A stretch of DNA of 10,533 bases, taken from the NCBI GenBank assembly GCA_964393215.1, contig CAYMSW010000023.1, positions 1-10,533 of the forward strand, given 5' to 3'. Under the pieces are notes generated by a model. It saw nothing but the letters and a program-made list of their open reading frames with translations, did not search any database and was not told the DNA's origin. Origin of the DNA: CAYFNK01 sp964393215 (lineage in GTDB: Archaea > Nanobdellota > Nanobdellia > SCGC-AAA011-G17 > PNOQ01). The translations under genes were made by a program, and so were the position numbers. Within the stretch, counting starts at the first letter, position 1; every line of letters starts with the position of its first letter. Below, in pieces: positions 4,196-10,530 of this stretch.

Positions 4196-6946
4196 TTAGC
4201 CACCGCATCCTGCAGCGGAAACATGTCCAAGTTTACATACTTCCTTACAGTTATCTACTAAAAACATTTTTTGGCCACACTCAGCACATAATCTTCCAGT
4301 AGGAGTTCCTTCAAAATCTGATTCATCTGGATCTTCTGATGTGTTTTCAGATGGAGTTGAGCTTTTTGTTTCTTTTTTTGGTTTACCTTTATTTTCTTCT
4401 ACAAATTTTTCCATTACAGCAACTATGTAATCGGGGATAGACTCTGCCGTTTTTACATCAGGATGTCCAGAGAATGCAAGTCCTCTTGGTTCGAATCTAT
4501 GGTGTCTTGCTGTATCTATAATTTCTTCTGGCAAGATACCATGTTGCAATCCTAATGAAACCATTCTTGCCCATGCATCTGCTAATCCTCCAAGGGTGCT
4601 TCCTTCTTTTGACATTCTTAAAAAGACTTCTCCCATGCTTCCATCAGGATAGAATCCATAAGTTGCGAATCCTTTGTGGTCTGCTATATCAAACTTAACT
4701 GTTTTTGAGTCTCTTACTGCTGGAAGTGGCAATCTTCTTGGAGCCGGCCTTCCATTTTCCAATCTGTCTTCTAGTTTTCCAGAGCTCAAGGGTTGGTTTT
4801 CTTTACATTTATCTCTGTAAACTGCTACAGCTTTTACTCCTAATTTCCAAGCTGACATGTAGGTATCTGCTATGTCTTCTACCGTTGCTTCTTCTGGTAA
4901 ATTAACTGTCTTTGAAATTGCTCCTGATATGAATGGTTGAGCTGCAGCCATCATTTTCAAATGACCTTCTGGAGCAATATATCTTGATCCCCCTCCAGGC
5001 CTAAATGAAGTATCAAATACTGCCAAGTGTTCATCTTTTATTCCAGTACCTTCTACATTACCTTTATTTTTACTTATTTTTTCAGTTATACTTGTGATTT
5101 CTTCTTCAGCGTATCCTAATTTTCTTAAACCACTAGTTACGGTTTGATTTTCTATTTCCATGTAGCCGCCTTCTGCTAATCTTTTTGTTTTAATTAATCC
5201 TAATTCTGGTTCAATTCCAGTTGTATCACAACCCATCATAAATCCAATTGTTCCTGTTGGGGCTAACACTGTAGCTTGGGCATTTCTGAAACCATGTACC
5301 GTTCCTCTTTCAATTACTCTGTCCCATGTTTCAATTGCTTCTTCTAAGACGTGTTCTAGTCCTTTTGGTATTTTTTCTCTATCAATATTACTTAATGCAG
5401 CCCTATGTTTTTCCATTACTTCTAAGAAAGGTTCTCTATTCTTTTCGTATTCTTCAAAGGTTCCAACTGCTTCCGCTATTTCTGTGGACGTTTCATATAC
5501 TTTTCCAGTCATGAAAGCAGTTATTGCTGCCGCTGCCGCTCTTGCTTCGTCAGAATCATAAGGTAGTCCAAGAGACATAACTAGTGCTCCCAAATTAGCA
5601 TAACCCATTCCTAAAGGCCTAAATCTGTGAGAGTTTTCTGCAATTTTAGAAGTGGGATAACTTGAGTTGTCAAATAGTAAATCTTGTGCAATAGCAGTAG
5701 TTCTGATTGCTGAGCCGAATTCTTCAATATTAAATACTCCATCTGGACTCATGTATCTCATTAAGTTGTGCGAGGCTAAGTTGCAAGAGCTATCATCAAC
5801 GAAGTTATATTCTGCGCAAGGATTCGTTGCTCTTATTGGTCCGCTTCTTGGGCAAGTGTGCATATTGTTTACAGTGTCATGGAATACCAATCCAGGGTCT
5901 GCAGAGAAATGTGCATTTTCTGCTATATGTTGCCAAAGATGTCGTGCTTTGTATCTAGGCATTTGATTTGCCATCTCCTTGTTATGGACGGGAACTGTTT
6001 GCCATTCTCCATCTTCTTCAACAGCTTCCATATAATCATCTGTTACTCTGACTGAGATATTTGTATTTTGGAAATGTGCGTTGTCAATTGCTTCGTCTGG
6101 ACTAAGTCCTGATGCGATTAAGGTTTGTATAATTCTCTGTTGTTTTGATTTAGATTCTATGAAATCCCAAATGTCGGGGTGACTTATTTCTAGGTCGTTT
6201 TTTTTAGCTGCTCTTCTTGTTCTGCCTCCAGATTGTATTATTCCCGCAACTCTATCATGGAATTTTAAATATTCAATTGGGCCCGATGGACGTCCCCCGT
6301 TAGAAAGTTTTTCTCTTGAACTTCTTAGTGAGGATAAATTTGTCCCTGTTCCAGAACCGTGTTTGAATAGAAGTCCTTCTCTGACAGAGAGATCTAATAT
6401 AGATTCCATTGTGTCATCTACGCTTTGTATGAAACATGCAGAGGTTTGTGGATGAGTATAACCTATTTCAGGTTGCATTCTTTCAACTTGGCCATCTTCT
6501 CCAATAATGTATGATTCTCTATCATCTTCAGTTATTTCTGTCAAATATCTGTTTGCTCCAACATTAAACCAAACTGGAGAATTGAATGCCATTCTTTGGT
6601 TGATTGTTAATGATCTAAGTTCGTTTCTGAATCTTTCTGCATCTTCAGGGGTTTGAAAGTATCCTTGTCTAGTGCTCCATTCAGAAATAGTTTCACTTAC
6701 TCTATCTATTATTTGTCTTGCAGAATATTCTCTTTGTTGGGTTCCAGGTTCGCCGAAAAAATATCTAGACGATACAACGTCTCTTGATGCTTGACTCCAT
6801 TCGGCCGGGAATTCAGTTCCCTCTTGGGTGAATAATAGATTTCCTCTTTCATCAGTTATCCTTGCGTCGTACTTGTCCCATACAGTGGATTCATAGACGT
6901 CTCCCTCTGGTGAAAAATGTCTATCTATTGTCAGTTTTTCTGCCAT
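4196..6946 (-). CDS. nrdJ: Adenosylcobalamin-dependent (class II) ribonucleotide reductase
   Basis: Converts ribonucleotides to deoxyribonucleotides using a thiyl radical generated from coenzyme B12. The 916-residue chain starts with the module found in large class II enzymes (VWDKYDARI, REYSARQIIDRV, then SPVWFNVG at 123-130). Active-site residues are present: C171 in TSACFIQSVDD, the NPCAE motif at 375-379 with radical cysteine C377 and E379, and the redox partner C388 in SSCNLASHNL. The GSGTGTNLSSLRSS phosphate loop lies at 197-210 and APTGTIGF at 562-569. No N-terminal ATP-cone is seen. A charged, disordered linker (about 852-880) leads to a cysteine-rich tail with C887, C890, C900, C904 and C914, probably the swinging arm that re-reduces the active site. 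The large form with N-terminal module and Cys-rich tail is common in bacteria such as actinobacteria. The gene stands alone, convergent to the acidic-protein gene. Confidence 0.95.
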   Translation of the reverse strand: MAEKLTIDRHFSPEGDVYESTVWDKYDARITDERGNLLFTQEGTEFPAEWSQASRDVVSSRYFFGEPGTQQREYSARQIIDRVSETISEWSTRQGYFQTPEDAERFRNELRSLTINQRMAFNSPVWFNVGANRYLTEITEDDRESYIIGEDGQVERMQPEIGYTHPQTSACFIQSVDDTMESILDLSVREGLLFKHGSGTGTNLSSLRSSREKLSNGGRPSGPIEYLKFHDRVAGIIQSGGRTRRAAKKNDLEISHPDIWDFIESKSKQQRIIQTLIASGLSPDEAIDNAHFQNTNISVRVTDDYMEAVEEDGEWQTVPVHNKEMANQMPRYKARHLWQHIAENAHFSADPGLVFHDTVNNMHTCPRSGPIRATNPCAEYNFVDDSSCNLASHNLMRYMSPDGVFNIEEFGSAIRTTAIAQDLLFDNSSYPTSKIAENSHRFRPLGMGYANLGALVMSLGLPYDSDEARAAAAAITAFMTGKVYETSTEIAEAVGTFEEYEKNREPFLEVMEKHRAALSNIDREKIPKGLEHVLEEAIETWDRVIERGTVHGFRNAQATVLAPTGTIGFMMGCDTTGIEPELGLIKTKRLAEGGYMEIENQTVTSGLRKLGYAEEEITSITEKISKNKGNVEGTGIKDEHLAVFDTSFRPGGGSRYIAPEGHLKMMAAAQPFISGAISKTVNLPEEATVEDIADTYMSAWKLGVKAVAVYRDKCKENQPLSSGKLEDRLENGRPAPRRLPLPAVRDSKTVKFDIADHKGFATYGFYPDGSMGEVFLRMSKEGSTLGGLADAWARMVSLGLQHGILPEEIIDTARHHRFEPRGLAFSGHPDVKTAESIPDYIVAVMEKFVEENKGKPKKETKSSTPSENTSEDPDESDFEGTPTGRLCAECGQKMFLVDNCKEVCKLGHVSAAGCGG

Positions 6947-6978
6947 TTTAGTCTAATTGGTCCCCCCAAAAAGCGAAA

Positions 6979-6986
6979 CATAAATT
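6979..6986 (-). promoter_or_regulatory. Weak TATA-like element for the ribonucleotide reductase
   Basis: The minus strand reads AATTTATG, centred about 36 bp before the ATG at 6946, which would give a short leader of about 10 nt. A run of six G on the minus strand (6962-6967) lies between it and the gene, too far from the ATG for a good Shine-Dalgarno site. I see no long conserved structure such as a cobalamin riboswitch in the 134 bp between the divergent genes. Confidence 0.3.
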
Positions 6987-7049
6987 TTGGACTTTTAATT
7001 CATAAACATATGTGTTGGTAGAAATATAGTTTAGATTGGATTTAGTAAA

Positions 7050-7058
7050 CTTTATATA
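7050..7058 (+). promoter_or_regulatory. TATA box of the isc operon
   Basis: CTTTATATA is centred about 27 bp before the ATG at 7081, giving a leaderless start. The same string AACTTTATATATTT recurs upstream of the transporter gene (9497-9510). This is the only promoter-like element found ahead of the four overlapping genes 7081-9289. Confidence 0.7.
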
Positions 7059-7060
7059 TT

Positions 7061-7077
7061 TTAACTATTGTTAACTA
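7061..7077. repeat. Direct repeat with 10-bp period at the isc start site, candidate operator
   Basis: TTAACTA occurs at 7061-7067 and again at 7071-7077, exactly one helical turn apart, between the TATA box and the start codon. A protein bound here would cover the start of transcription. The product of the first gene (an HTH protein) is the obvious candidate, but AT-rich chance repetition cannot be excluded. Confidence 0.35.
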
Positions 7078-7080
7078 ATT

Positions 7081-7446
7081 ATGAAATTAATGCCACAAGA
7101 AGTAGAAGTTAGATACGTTTTACCGACGATTAGAAAGGAATTTGCATCTCAACTTGAAAAGAAAGGTGTTGCAAGAACAGAGATTGCGAAGATATTAGGC
7201 ATAACTCCGGCCGCTGTGACAATGTATTTGAATAAAAAAAGAGCTTTACATGTTAACTTAACTGGAGATGGAAAAGATGAGGTGAAGAAGTCTGTAACTA
7301 GAATTTTGGAGGAAACTTCTAGCCCATATGAAGAGATTTATAGGATTTCTAAAATTTTGACAGTGAATAGGACTATTTGTCAGATTCATAGATCTTTTGA
7401 CAAAGATGTTCCTCGTGATTGCAAAATTTGCATGCAAAACAAATGA
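7081..7446 (+). CDS. HTH regulator with a Cys/His-rich tail, probable Fe-S-responsive regulator
   Basis: A 121-residue DNA-binding protein resembling the archaeal predicted regulators with an XRE-like helix-turn-helix and a cysteine-bearing tail. The N-terminus (VEVRYVLPTIRKEFASQL, about 8-25) precedes the HTH at about 31-54, with TEIAKILGITPAAVTMYLNK as its two helices. After a helical linker, the C-terminus has C100, H103, C114 and C117, a CxxH-x10-CxxC set. Three cysteines and one histidine are the same ligand types that bacterial IscR uses for its [2Fe-2S] cluster, although the fold is unrelated. As first gene of the isc operon, overlapping iscS by 4 bp (ATGA), it most likely controls the operon according to Fe-S status. 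Zinc binding is the main alternative. The start is set by the TATA box at the leaderless distance. Confidence 0.8.
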   Translation: MKLMPQEVEVRYVLPTIRKEFASQLEKKGVARTEIAKILGITPAAVTMYLNKKRALHVNLTGDGKDEVKKSVTRILEETSSPYEEIYRISKILTVNRTICQIHRSFDKDVPRDCKICMQNK

Positions 7447-8678
7447 ATATATCGCAGATAAAAGATAGGCTAAGAGAATTGAGTAAGAGAGAGACTTATC
7501 TAGATAATGCTGCTACCACTTATGTTGATCCAATGGTTAAGAAAGCAATGGATGAATATTTTGTTAAGAACTTTGGAAACCCAGGTAGTTTTAATACTGC
7601 TGGGTTGAGAGCCAAAGCTGCTGCTGATGAAGCGAGAAGTAAAGTTTCTGAGATTCTTGGTTGTGATGAAAAAGAAATAGTATTTACTGCAGGCGGAACT
7701 GAAAGTATCAATTTAGCTGTACAAGGTGTTGCTAGGGCTAATAAGAAAAAAGGAAAACACATGATAACTACTGGGACTGAGCATCATGCAGTTTTGCACA
7801 CTATGCATTATTTGGAGAAGTATGAAGGTTTTGAGATTACTTATTTAGATGTGGATAAGTATGGAATGGTTAGTGTAAAAGATATTGAAAATGCTTTAAG
7901 AGACGATACTATTTTAGTTAGTGTTATTTATGCGAACAATGAGGTTGGCAGTGTGAATCCTATTTCTAGAATTGGTAAATTTTTGAAAGAGAAAGGAGTT
8001 TATTTCCATACAGATGCTTGTCAGGCTGCAGGATATTTAGATGTTGGTGTCGATGAATTAAATGTTGACTTGTTGACTTTAAACGGAAGCAAAATTTATG
8101 GTCCAAAGGGATCTGGAATATTATATGTAAGAAAGGGTGTTGAGATGCATCCGATTATTCATGGTGGTGGACAGGAGTGGAAGCTAAGGAGCGGCACTGA
8201 AAATGTTCCGGGAATTGTTGGTATTGCTAAGGCTTTGGAGCTTATTCAGAAAGATAAACTTGAAGAACTTAGGAGATTGAGCGAACTTAGAGATTATATG
8301 ATTAGAAAAATAATATCTAAAGTTCCTAAGACTTTTTTGAATGGTCATCCAGTTAGAAGATTACCAAATAATGTTAATTTATCTATGTTGGATGTTGAAG
8401 GGGAAGCTGTGATGTTGCATTTGAATGAGCATGGAATTTGTGCTTCAACCGGTAGTGCTTGCACTTCTGAGAATTTAGACCCAAGTCACGTTATTGTTGC
8501 AACAGGTTTACCTTATGAAGCTGCGCATGGTAGTGTTAGATTTACTCTTGGTAAGAATACAACTAAGAAAGATGTTGATAAGGTTCTGAATGTTTTGCCA
8601 GGAATTGTTGAAAAGTTGAGAAGTTTATCTCCTTTGGACTTGAGTGCTAAGGAAGTAAGGAGTGAACAAAATGGTTGA
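7443..8678 (+). CDS. iscS: Cysteine desulfurase IscS
   Basis: A PLP enzyme that takes sulfur from L-cysteine as a persulfide and delivers it to the IscU scaffold. The 411-residue chain begins at the ATG overlapping the regulator's TGA; the in-frame ATG at 7419 lies inside the regulator gene. YLDNAATTYVDP (19-30) is the fold-type I N-terminal signature. H115 (in TEHHAVLH) stacks on PLP, D191 and Q194 (HTDACQAAG) bind its ring, and K217 (NGSKIYGPKG) forms the Schiff base. RSGTENVPG lies at 249-257, and the catalytic C340 is in the mobile loop STGSACTSENLDPS, the long-loop form typical of IscS/NifS. The residue before the PLP lysine is Ser instead of the usual His. Physiological partners are encoded directly downstream (iscU, 8-bp overlap). 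A tRNA-thiolation role in addition is possible. Confidence 0.95.
   Translation: MNISQIKDRLRELSKRETYLDNAATTYVDPMVKKAMDEYFVKNFGNPGSFNTAGLRAKAAADEARSKVSEILGCDEKEIVFTAGGTESINLAVQGVARANKKKGKHMITTGTEHHAVLHTMHYLEKYEGFEITYLDVDKYGMVSVKDIENALRDDTILVSVIYANNEVGSVNPISRIGKFLKEKGVYFHTDACQAAGYLDVGVDELNVDLLTLNGSKIYGPKGSGILYVRKGVEMHPIIHGGGQEWKLRSGTENVPGIVGIAKALELIQKDKLEELRRLSELRDYMIRKIISKVPKTFLNGHPVRRLPNNVNLSMLDVEGEAVMLHLNEHGICASTGSACTSENLDPSHVIVATGLPYEAAHGSVRFTLGKNTTKKDVDKVLNVLPGIVEKLRSLSPLDLSAKEVRSEQNG
8657..8662 (+). promoter_or_regulatory. Shine-Dalgarno site of iscU
   Basis: AAGGAG lies 8 nt before the ATG at 8671, inside the end of iscS. It decides the start: the in-frame GTG at 8662 overlaps this site and cannot be the initiator. 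Confidence 0.75.
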
Positions 8679-9084
8679 GAGATGGTTTTATTCTGAGAAA
8701 GTTAGAGATCATTTCTTTAATCCAAGGAATATTTTCAAGACTGATGAAGAAGCTAAGGCATATGATATGGAAGCAGATGGTGTTGGTGAAGTTGGAAGCC
8801 CAGCTTGCGGTGATGTTATGAAGCTTTGGATTAAAATTGATGGCGATAAAATAAAAGAATGTAAGTTTCAAACATTTGGTTGTGCTTCTGCAATTGCTTC
8901 TACTTCAATTATGTCTGTTATGGCTACTGGGATGAAAATAGATGATGCTTTGAAAATAACTGCCAAAGATATTGCTGATAAGTTGGGCGGTTTGCCACCG
9001 AGGAAACTACATTGTAGTGTTTTGGGTGATCAAGCTTTGAAATCAGCGATTAATAATTATTTTGAGAAAAATGACAATAACTAA
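8671..9084 (+). CDS. iscU: Fe-S cluster assembly scaffold IscU
   Basis: The scaffold on which [2Fe-2S] clusters are built from IscS-derived sulfur before transfer to apo-proteins. The 137-residue length fits the family. All three ligand cysteines are present: C46 in SPACGD (with D48, needed for cluster release), C71 in TFGCASAIASTS, and C115 in LPPRKLHCS with the preceding H114. FNPRNI (16-21) is the usual N-terminal signature. The gene overlaps the end of iscS by 8 bp and has a Shine-Dalgarno site within it, so the two are translationally coupled. No HscA/HscB chaperones, ferredoxin or A-type carrier follow; cluster release must use other factors encoded elsewhere, or none. Confidence 0.95.
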   Translation: MVERWFYSEKVRDHFFNPRNIFKTDEEAKAYDMEADGVGEVGSPACGDVMKLWIKIDGDKIKECKFQTFGCASAIASTSIMSVMATGMKIDDALKITAKDIADKLGGLPPRKLHCSVLGDQALKSAINNYFEKNDNN

Positions 9085-9289
9085 AGATATGAAGATAGAA
9101 GAAGTGATTAAAGAGTATCCCGATTGTGCTATAATTTTTTTGGAGCAGGGTTTGCACTGTGTTGGTTGCCCGGCTGCTTCTTTTGAGACTATTGAGCAAG
9201 GTTGTAAGGTTCATGGGTTTGATGATGAGGAAGTTGGTCAGTTGTTGGATGAATTGAATTCCTTTGTTAGTTCTATTGATAAAGCTTAA
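9071..9289 (+). CDS. DUF1858 protein with redox-type CxxC
   Basis: A 72-residue protein of the DUF1858 family, also described as the hybrid-cluster-protein-associated redox disulfide domain. It has the family pattern: ITKDMKIEEVIKEYPD (3-18), a helix, then GLHCVGCP (27-34) with C30 and C33, then FETIEQGCKVHGF (38-50), with a third cysteine C45. The CxxC is probably a reversible disulfide or a sulfur/metal site; biochemistry is scarce for this family. As last gene of the isc operon, overlapping iscU by 14 bp, it may pass reducing equivalents or sulfur to IscS-IscU, or protect clusters. The ATG at 9071 is preferred to the in-frame TTG at 9062; its ribosome binding site is weak, which fits coupling to iscU translation. 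Confidence 0.88.
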   Translation: MTITKDMKIEEVIKEYPDCAIIFLEQGLHCVGCPAASFETIEQGCKVHGFDDEEVGQLLDELNSFVSSIDKA

Positions 9290-9292
9290 AAG
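9285..9292 (+). promoter_or_regulatory. Putative TATA box of the 38-residue zinc-ribbon gene
   Basis: CTTAAAAG is centred about 26.5 bp before the ATG at 9315, the leaderless distance, and overlaps the TAA stop of the DUF1858 gene (9287-9289). The match to the other TATA boxes is moderate, so read-through from the isc operon remains an alternative. Confidence 0.45.
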
Positions 9293-9299
9293 TAAATAG

Positions 9300-9309
9300 T
9301 TTTTTGTTT
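9300..9309 (+). terminator. T-rich tract, possible terminator of the isc operon
   Basis: T6-G-T3 begins 11 bp after the DUF1858 stop. Archaeal RNA polymerase can stop at such U-tracts without a hairpin. It also lies between the next gene's TATA box and its start codon, so termination may be partial. Confidence 0.35.
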
Positions 9310-9314
9310 CTGAT

Positions 9315-9431
9315 ATGGTTAAATGTGATAAATGTGGAGAAGCAGTCGAAGAGACTTTTTTGGGCAAAATTAAGGGGACTTATGAAAAAGGGAAGGCTAT
9401 TTGTAGTGATTGTCAAAAAAAGCCTCAGTAG
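9315..9431 (+). CDS. 38-residue zinc-ribbon protein overlapping tRNA-Thr
   Basis: A very short protein with two CxxC knuckles: C4/C7 (MVKCDKCGEAVEE) and C30/C33 (AICSDCQKK). Between them lies a probable strand-turn-strand segment with FLGKIKGTY (15-23). This is the layout of a single treble-clef or zinc-ribbon domain and nothing else, so it may act as a small nucleic-acid- or protein-binding adaptor. Residues 4-23 match the ribbon inserted in the DNA ligase at 10 of 20 ungapped positions by my count. The final codons CCT CAG TAG are also the 5' acceptor strand and positions 8-10 of tRNA-Thr. Evidence for reality: paired cysteines, leaderless-distance TATA-like element and similarity to the ligase segment. 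Its short length keeps some doubt. Confidence 0.72.
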   Translation: MVKCDKCGEAVEETFLGKIKGTYEKGKAICSDCQKKPQ

Positions 9432-9495
9432 CTCAGTTGGTTAGAGCGATTGCTTCGTAAGCAATAGGTCGGGAGTTCAAATCTCTCCTGAGGCT
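9422..9495 (+). tRNA. tRNA-Thr (anticodon CGU)
   Basis: The cloverleaf is complete: acceptor GCCTCAG (9422-9428) with CTGAGGC (9488-9494), D-stem GCTC/GAGC, anticodon stem ATTGC/GCAAT around loop TTCGTAA with anticodon CGT at 9456-9458, and T-arm GGGAG-TTCAAAT-CTCTC with one G-U pair. The discriminator base is T (9495), as usual for archaeal tRNA-Thr, and CCA is not encoded. There is no intron. No TATA box lies at the proper distance upstream, so it is probably transcribed together with the zinc-ribbon gene, whose stop codon it contains. Confidence 0.95.
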
Positions 9496-9498
9496 TAA

Positions 9499-9507
9499 CT
9501 TTATATA
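9499..9507 (+). promoter_or_regulatory. TATA box of the transporter gene
   Basis: CTTTATATA is centred about 28 bp before the ATG at 9531, so the mRNA is probably leaderless. It begins 4 bp after the tRNA-Thr discriminator base. Confidence 0.65.
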
Positions 9508-9530
9508 TTTGTTATTTTAAAATTAGAATT

Positions 9531-10400
9531 ATGCACCTAACTCATAAATATGCAATTGTTTTATCTGGAATTTTAACTGGTACTGCTGGAGTTATGCTAA
9601 CTCTTATTGGTGGTTCGATTCCAGTTATGAGTTCTGTTTTTTTGAGGGTGTTTTTAGCTACTCTTTTGTTTTTAGTTGTAATGTCTTTTGTTGATAAAAG
9701 ATTTTATGCAGTTTCTGGAAAAGATCTTAGAAATTATGCTTTAGTTGGTTTGACTTTAGCAGGAACATTTTCTTTGTATTTTTGGGCAATTCATTTTTAT
9801 AACATTTCGAGTGTCACTTTGATACTGTCTAGTTATGTTATTTTTGTGGCTATTTTTGCTTCTATTTTTTTGAAGGAGAAGTTGAGAAAGGCACATAAAG
9901 TTTCTATTGCTTTAGCCATAATTGGTTTAGCCATTGTTAGTCCATTTAGTGGAAAGTTTAATATTATTGGCACGTTACTGGCTTTGGGTTCTGCAGTTGT
10001 TTATGCAATATTTTTAGTTTATAGTAGATATACTGAGAAAAGACATAGTATTGGTTCTATTTTTTGGATATTTTTGTTTGCAACGTTGTATTTGACTCCC
10101 TTTGTTATTAAGTCTGGATTTGGTGAAATGGGGAGTGTTGCTTATTATGTTTTGATAATGGGTTTAATTTCTACTGGTGTTGCTTATTTGTTGTTTTTAT
10201 ATGGCTTGAAGAAAGTTAAGGCTGAAACTGCTGCTGTTTTGACTATTGTTTCACATAGTTTGTCTGCGTTGTTTTTCGCTGTTTTCTTGATTGGTGAGAC
10301 TTTGAGTGTTAGGTTGACTATTGGAGGAATTATTTTGATATCTAGCGGTATTTATTTATTGTATTCTAAGAAGATAAAGCACTTCTTACACCATCATTAG
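9531..10400 (+). CDS. DMT-superfamily (EamA-type) membrane transporter
   Basis: A 289-residue membrane protein with about ten hydrophobic helices arranged as two EamA repeats (roughly residues 7-136 and 146-278). Each repeat ends in the family's typical short motif: FLKEKL at 113-118, and FLIGETLSVRLTIGGIILIS at 252-271. The protein lies in the cytoplasmic membrane and most likely exports or imports small metabolites such as amino acids, nucleotides or sugars; substrate cannot be read from sequence in this family. Helix and loop lengths are normal and nothing is truncated. The C-terminus is basic and ends in three histidines, which are native codons. It stands alone between two tRNA genes with its own TATA box, so no operon context helps with its role. 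Confidence 0.9.
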   Translation: MHLTHKYAIVLSGILTGTAGVMLTLIGGSIPVMSSVFLRVFLATLLFLVVMSFVDKRFYAVSGKDLRNYALVGLTLAGTFSLYFWAIHFYNISSVTLILSSYVIFVAIFASIFLKEKLRKAHKVSIALAIIGLAIVSPFSGKFNIIGTLLALGSAVVYAIFLVYSRYTEKRHSIGSIFWIFLFATLYLTPFVIKSGFGEMGSVAYYVLIMGLISTGVAYLLFLYGLKKVKAETAAVLTIVSHSLSALFFAVFLIGETLSVRLTIGGIILISSGIYLLYSKKIKHFLHHH

Positions 10401-10405
10401 GAAAA

Positions 10406-10414
10406 CTTATAAAT
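10406..10414 (+). promoter_or_regulatory. TATA box of tRNA-Leu
   Basis: CTTATAAAT is centred about 31 bp before the tRNA 5' end, so transcription would start about 5 nt upstream of the mature end. It begins 6 bp after the transporter stop codon. Confidence 0.6.
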
Positions 10415-10440
10415 AAATTAATTGTTTTGTTCTTGTTCAC

Positions 10441-10524
10441 GCGGGTGTGCCGGAGTGGTCAAACGGGCTGGATTTAAGCTCCAGTAGCTTAGTGCTTGCG
10501 CAGGTTCGAACCCTGTCACCCGCA
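10441..10524 (+). tRNA. tRNA-Leu (anticodon UAA)
   Basis: A class II tRNA with a long variable arm. The acceptor GCGGGTG (10441-10447) pairs with CACCCGC (10517-10523), with A as discriminator (10524). The anticodon stem CTGGA/TCCAG holds loop TTTAAGC with anticodon TAA at 10475-10477. The D-arm has CCG/CGG, and the T-loop is TTCGAAC. The variable arm spans about 10485-10498. There is no intron and no encoded CCA. It reads UUA codons, which are frequent in the genes of this window. Confidence 0.95.
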
Positions 10525-10530
10525 TTTTTT
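10525..10530 (+). terminator. T-run after tRNA-Leu
   Basis: Six T residues follow the discriminator base directly. Archaeal tRNA genes commonly end transcription at such tracts. The window stops 3 bases later. Confidence 0.5.

Noticed and set aside
4705..6055. Plus-strand open frames opposite the ribonucleotide reductase, some Leu-rich and membrane-like.
   Set aside because: They are antisense shadows of Glu/Lys-rich reductase codons, with no TATA box or ribosome site.
6947..7080. Possible cobalamin riboswitch ahead of the B12-dependent reductase.
   Set aside because: The intergenic space is 134 bp and shared with a divergent promoter; no B12-box-like core or long stem set was seen.
7419..7442. 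Earlier in-frame ATG for IscS.
   Set aside because: It lies inside the regulator gene; ATG 7443 forms the ATGA overlap typical of coupled genes, and no conserved residue precedes it.
9050..9367. Minus-strand open frame of 105 codons across DUF1858 and the zinc-ribbon gene.
   Set aside because: It opposes two genes with recognisable cysteine motifs and shows no family features.
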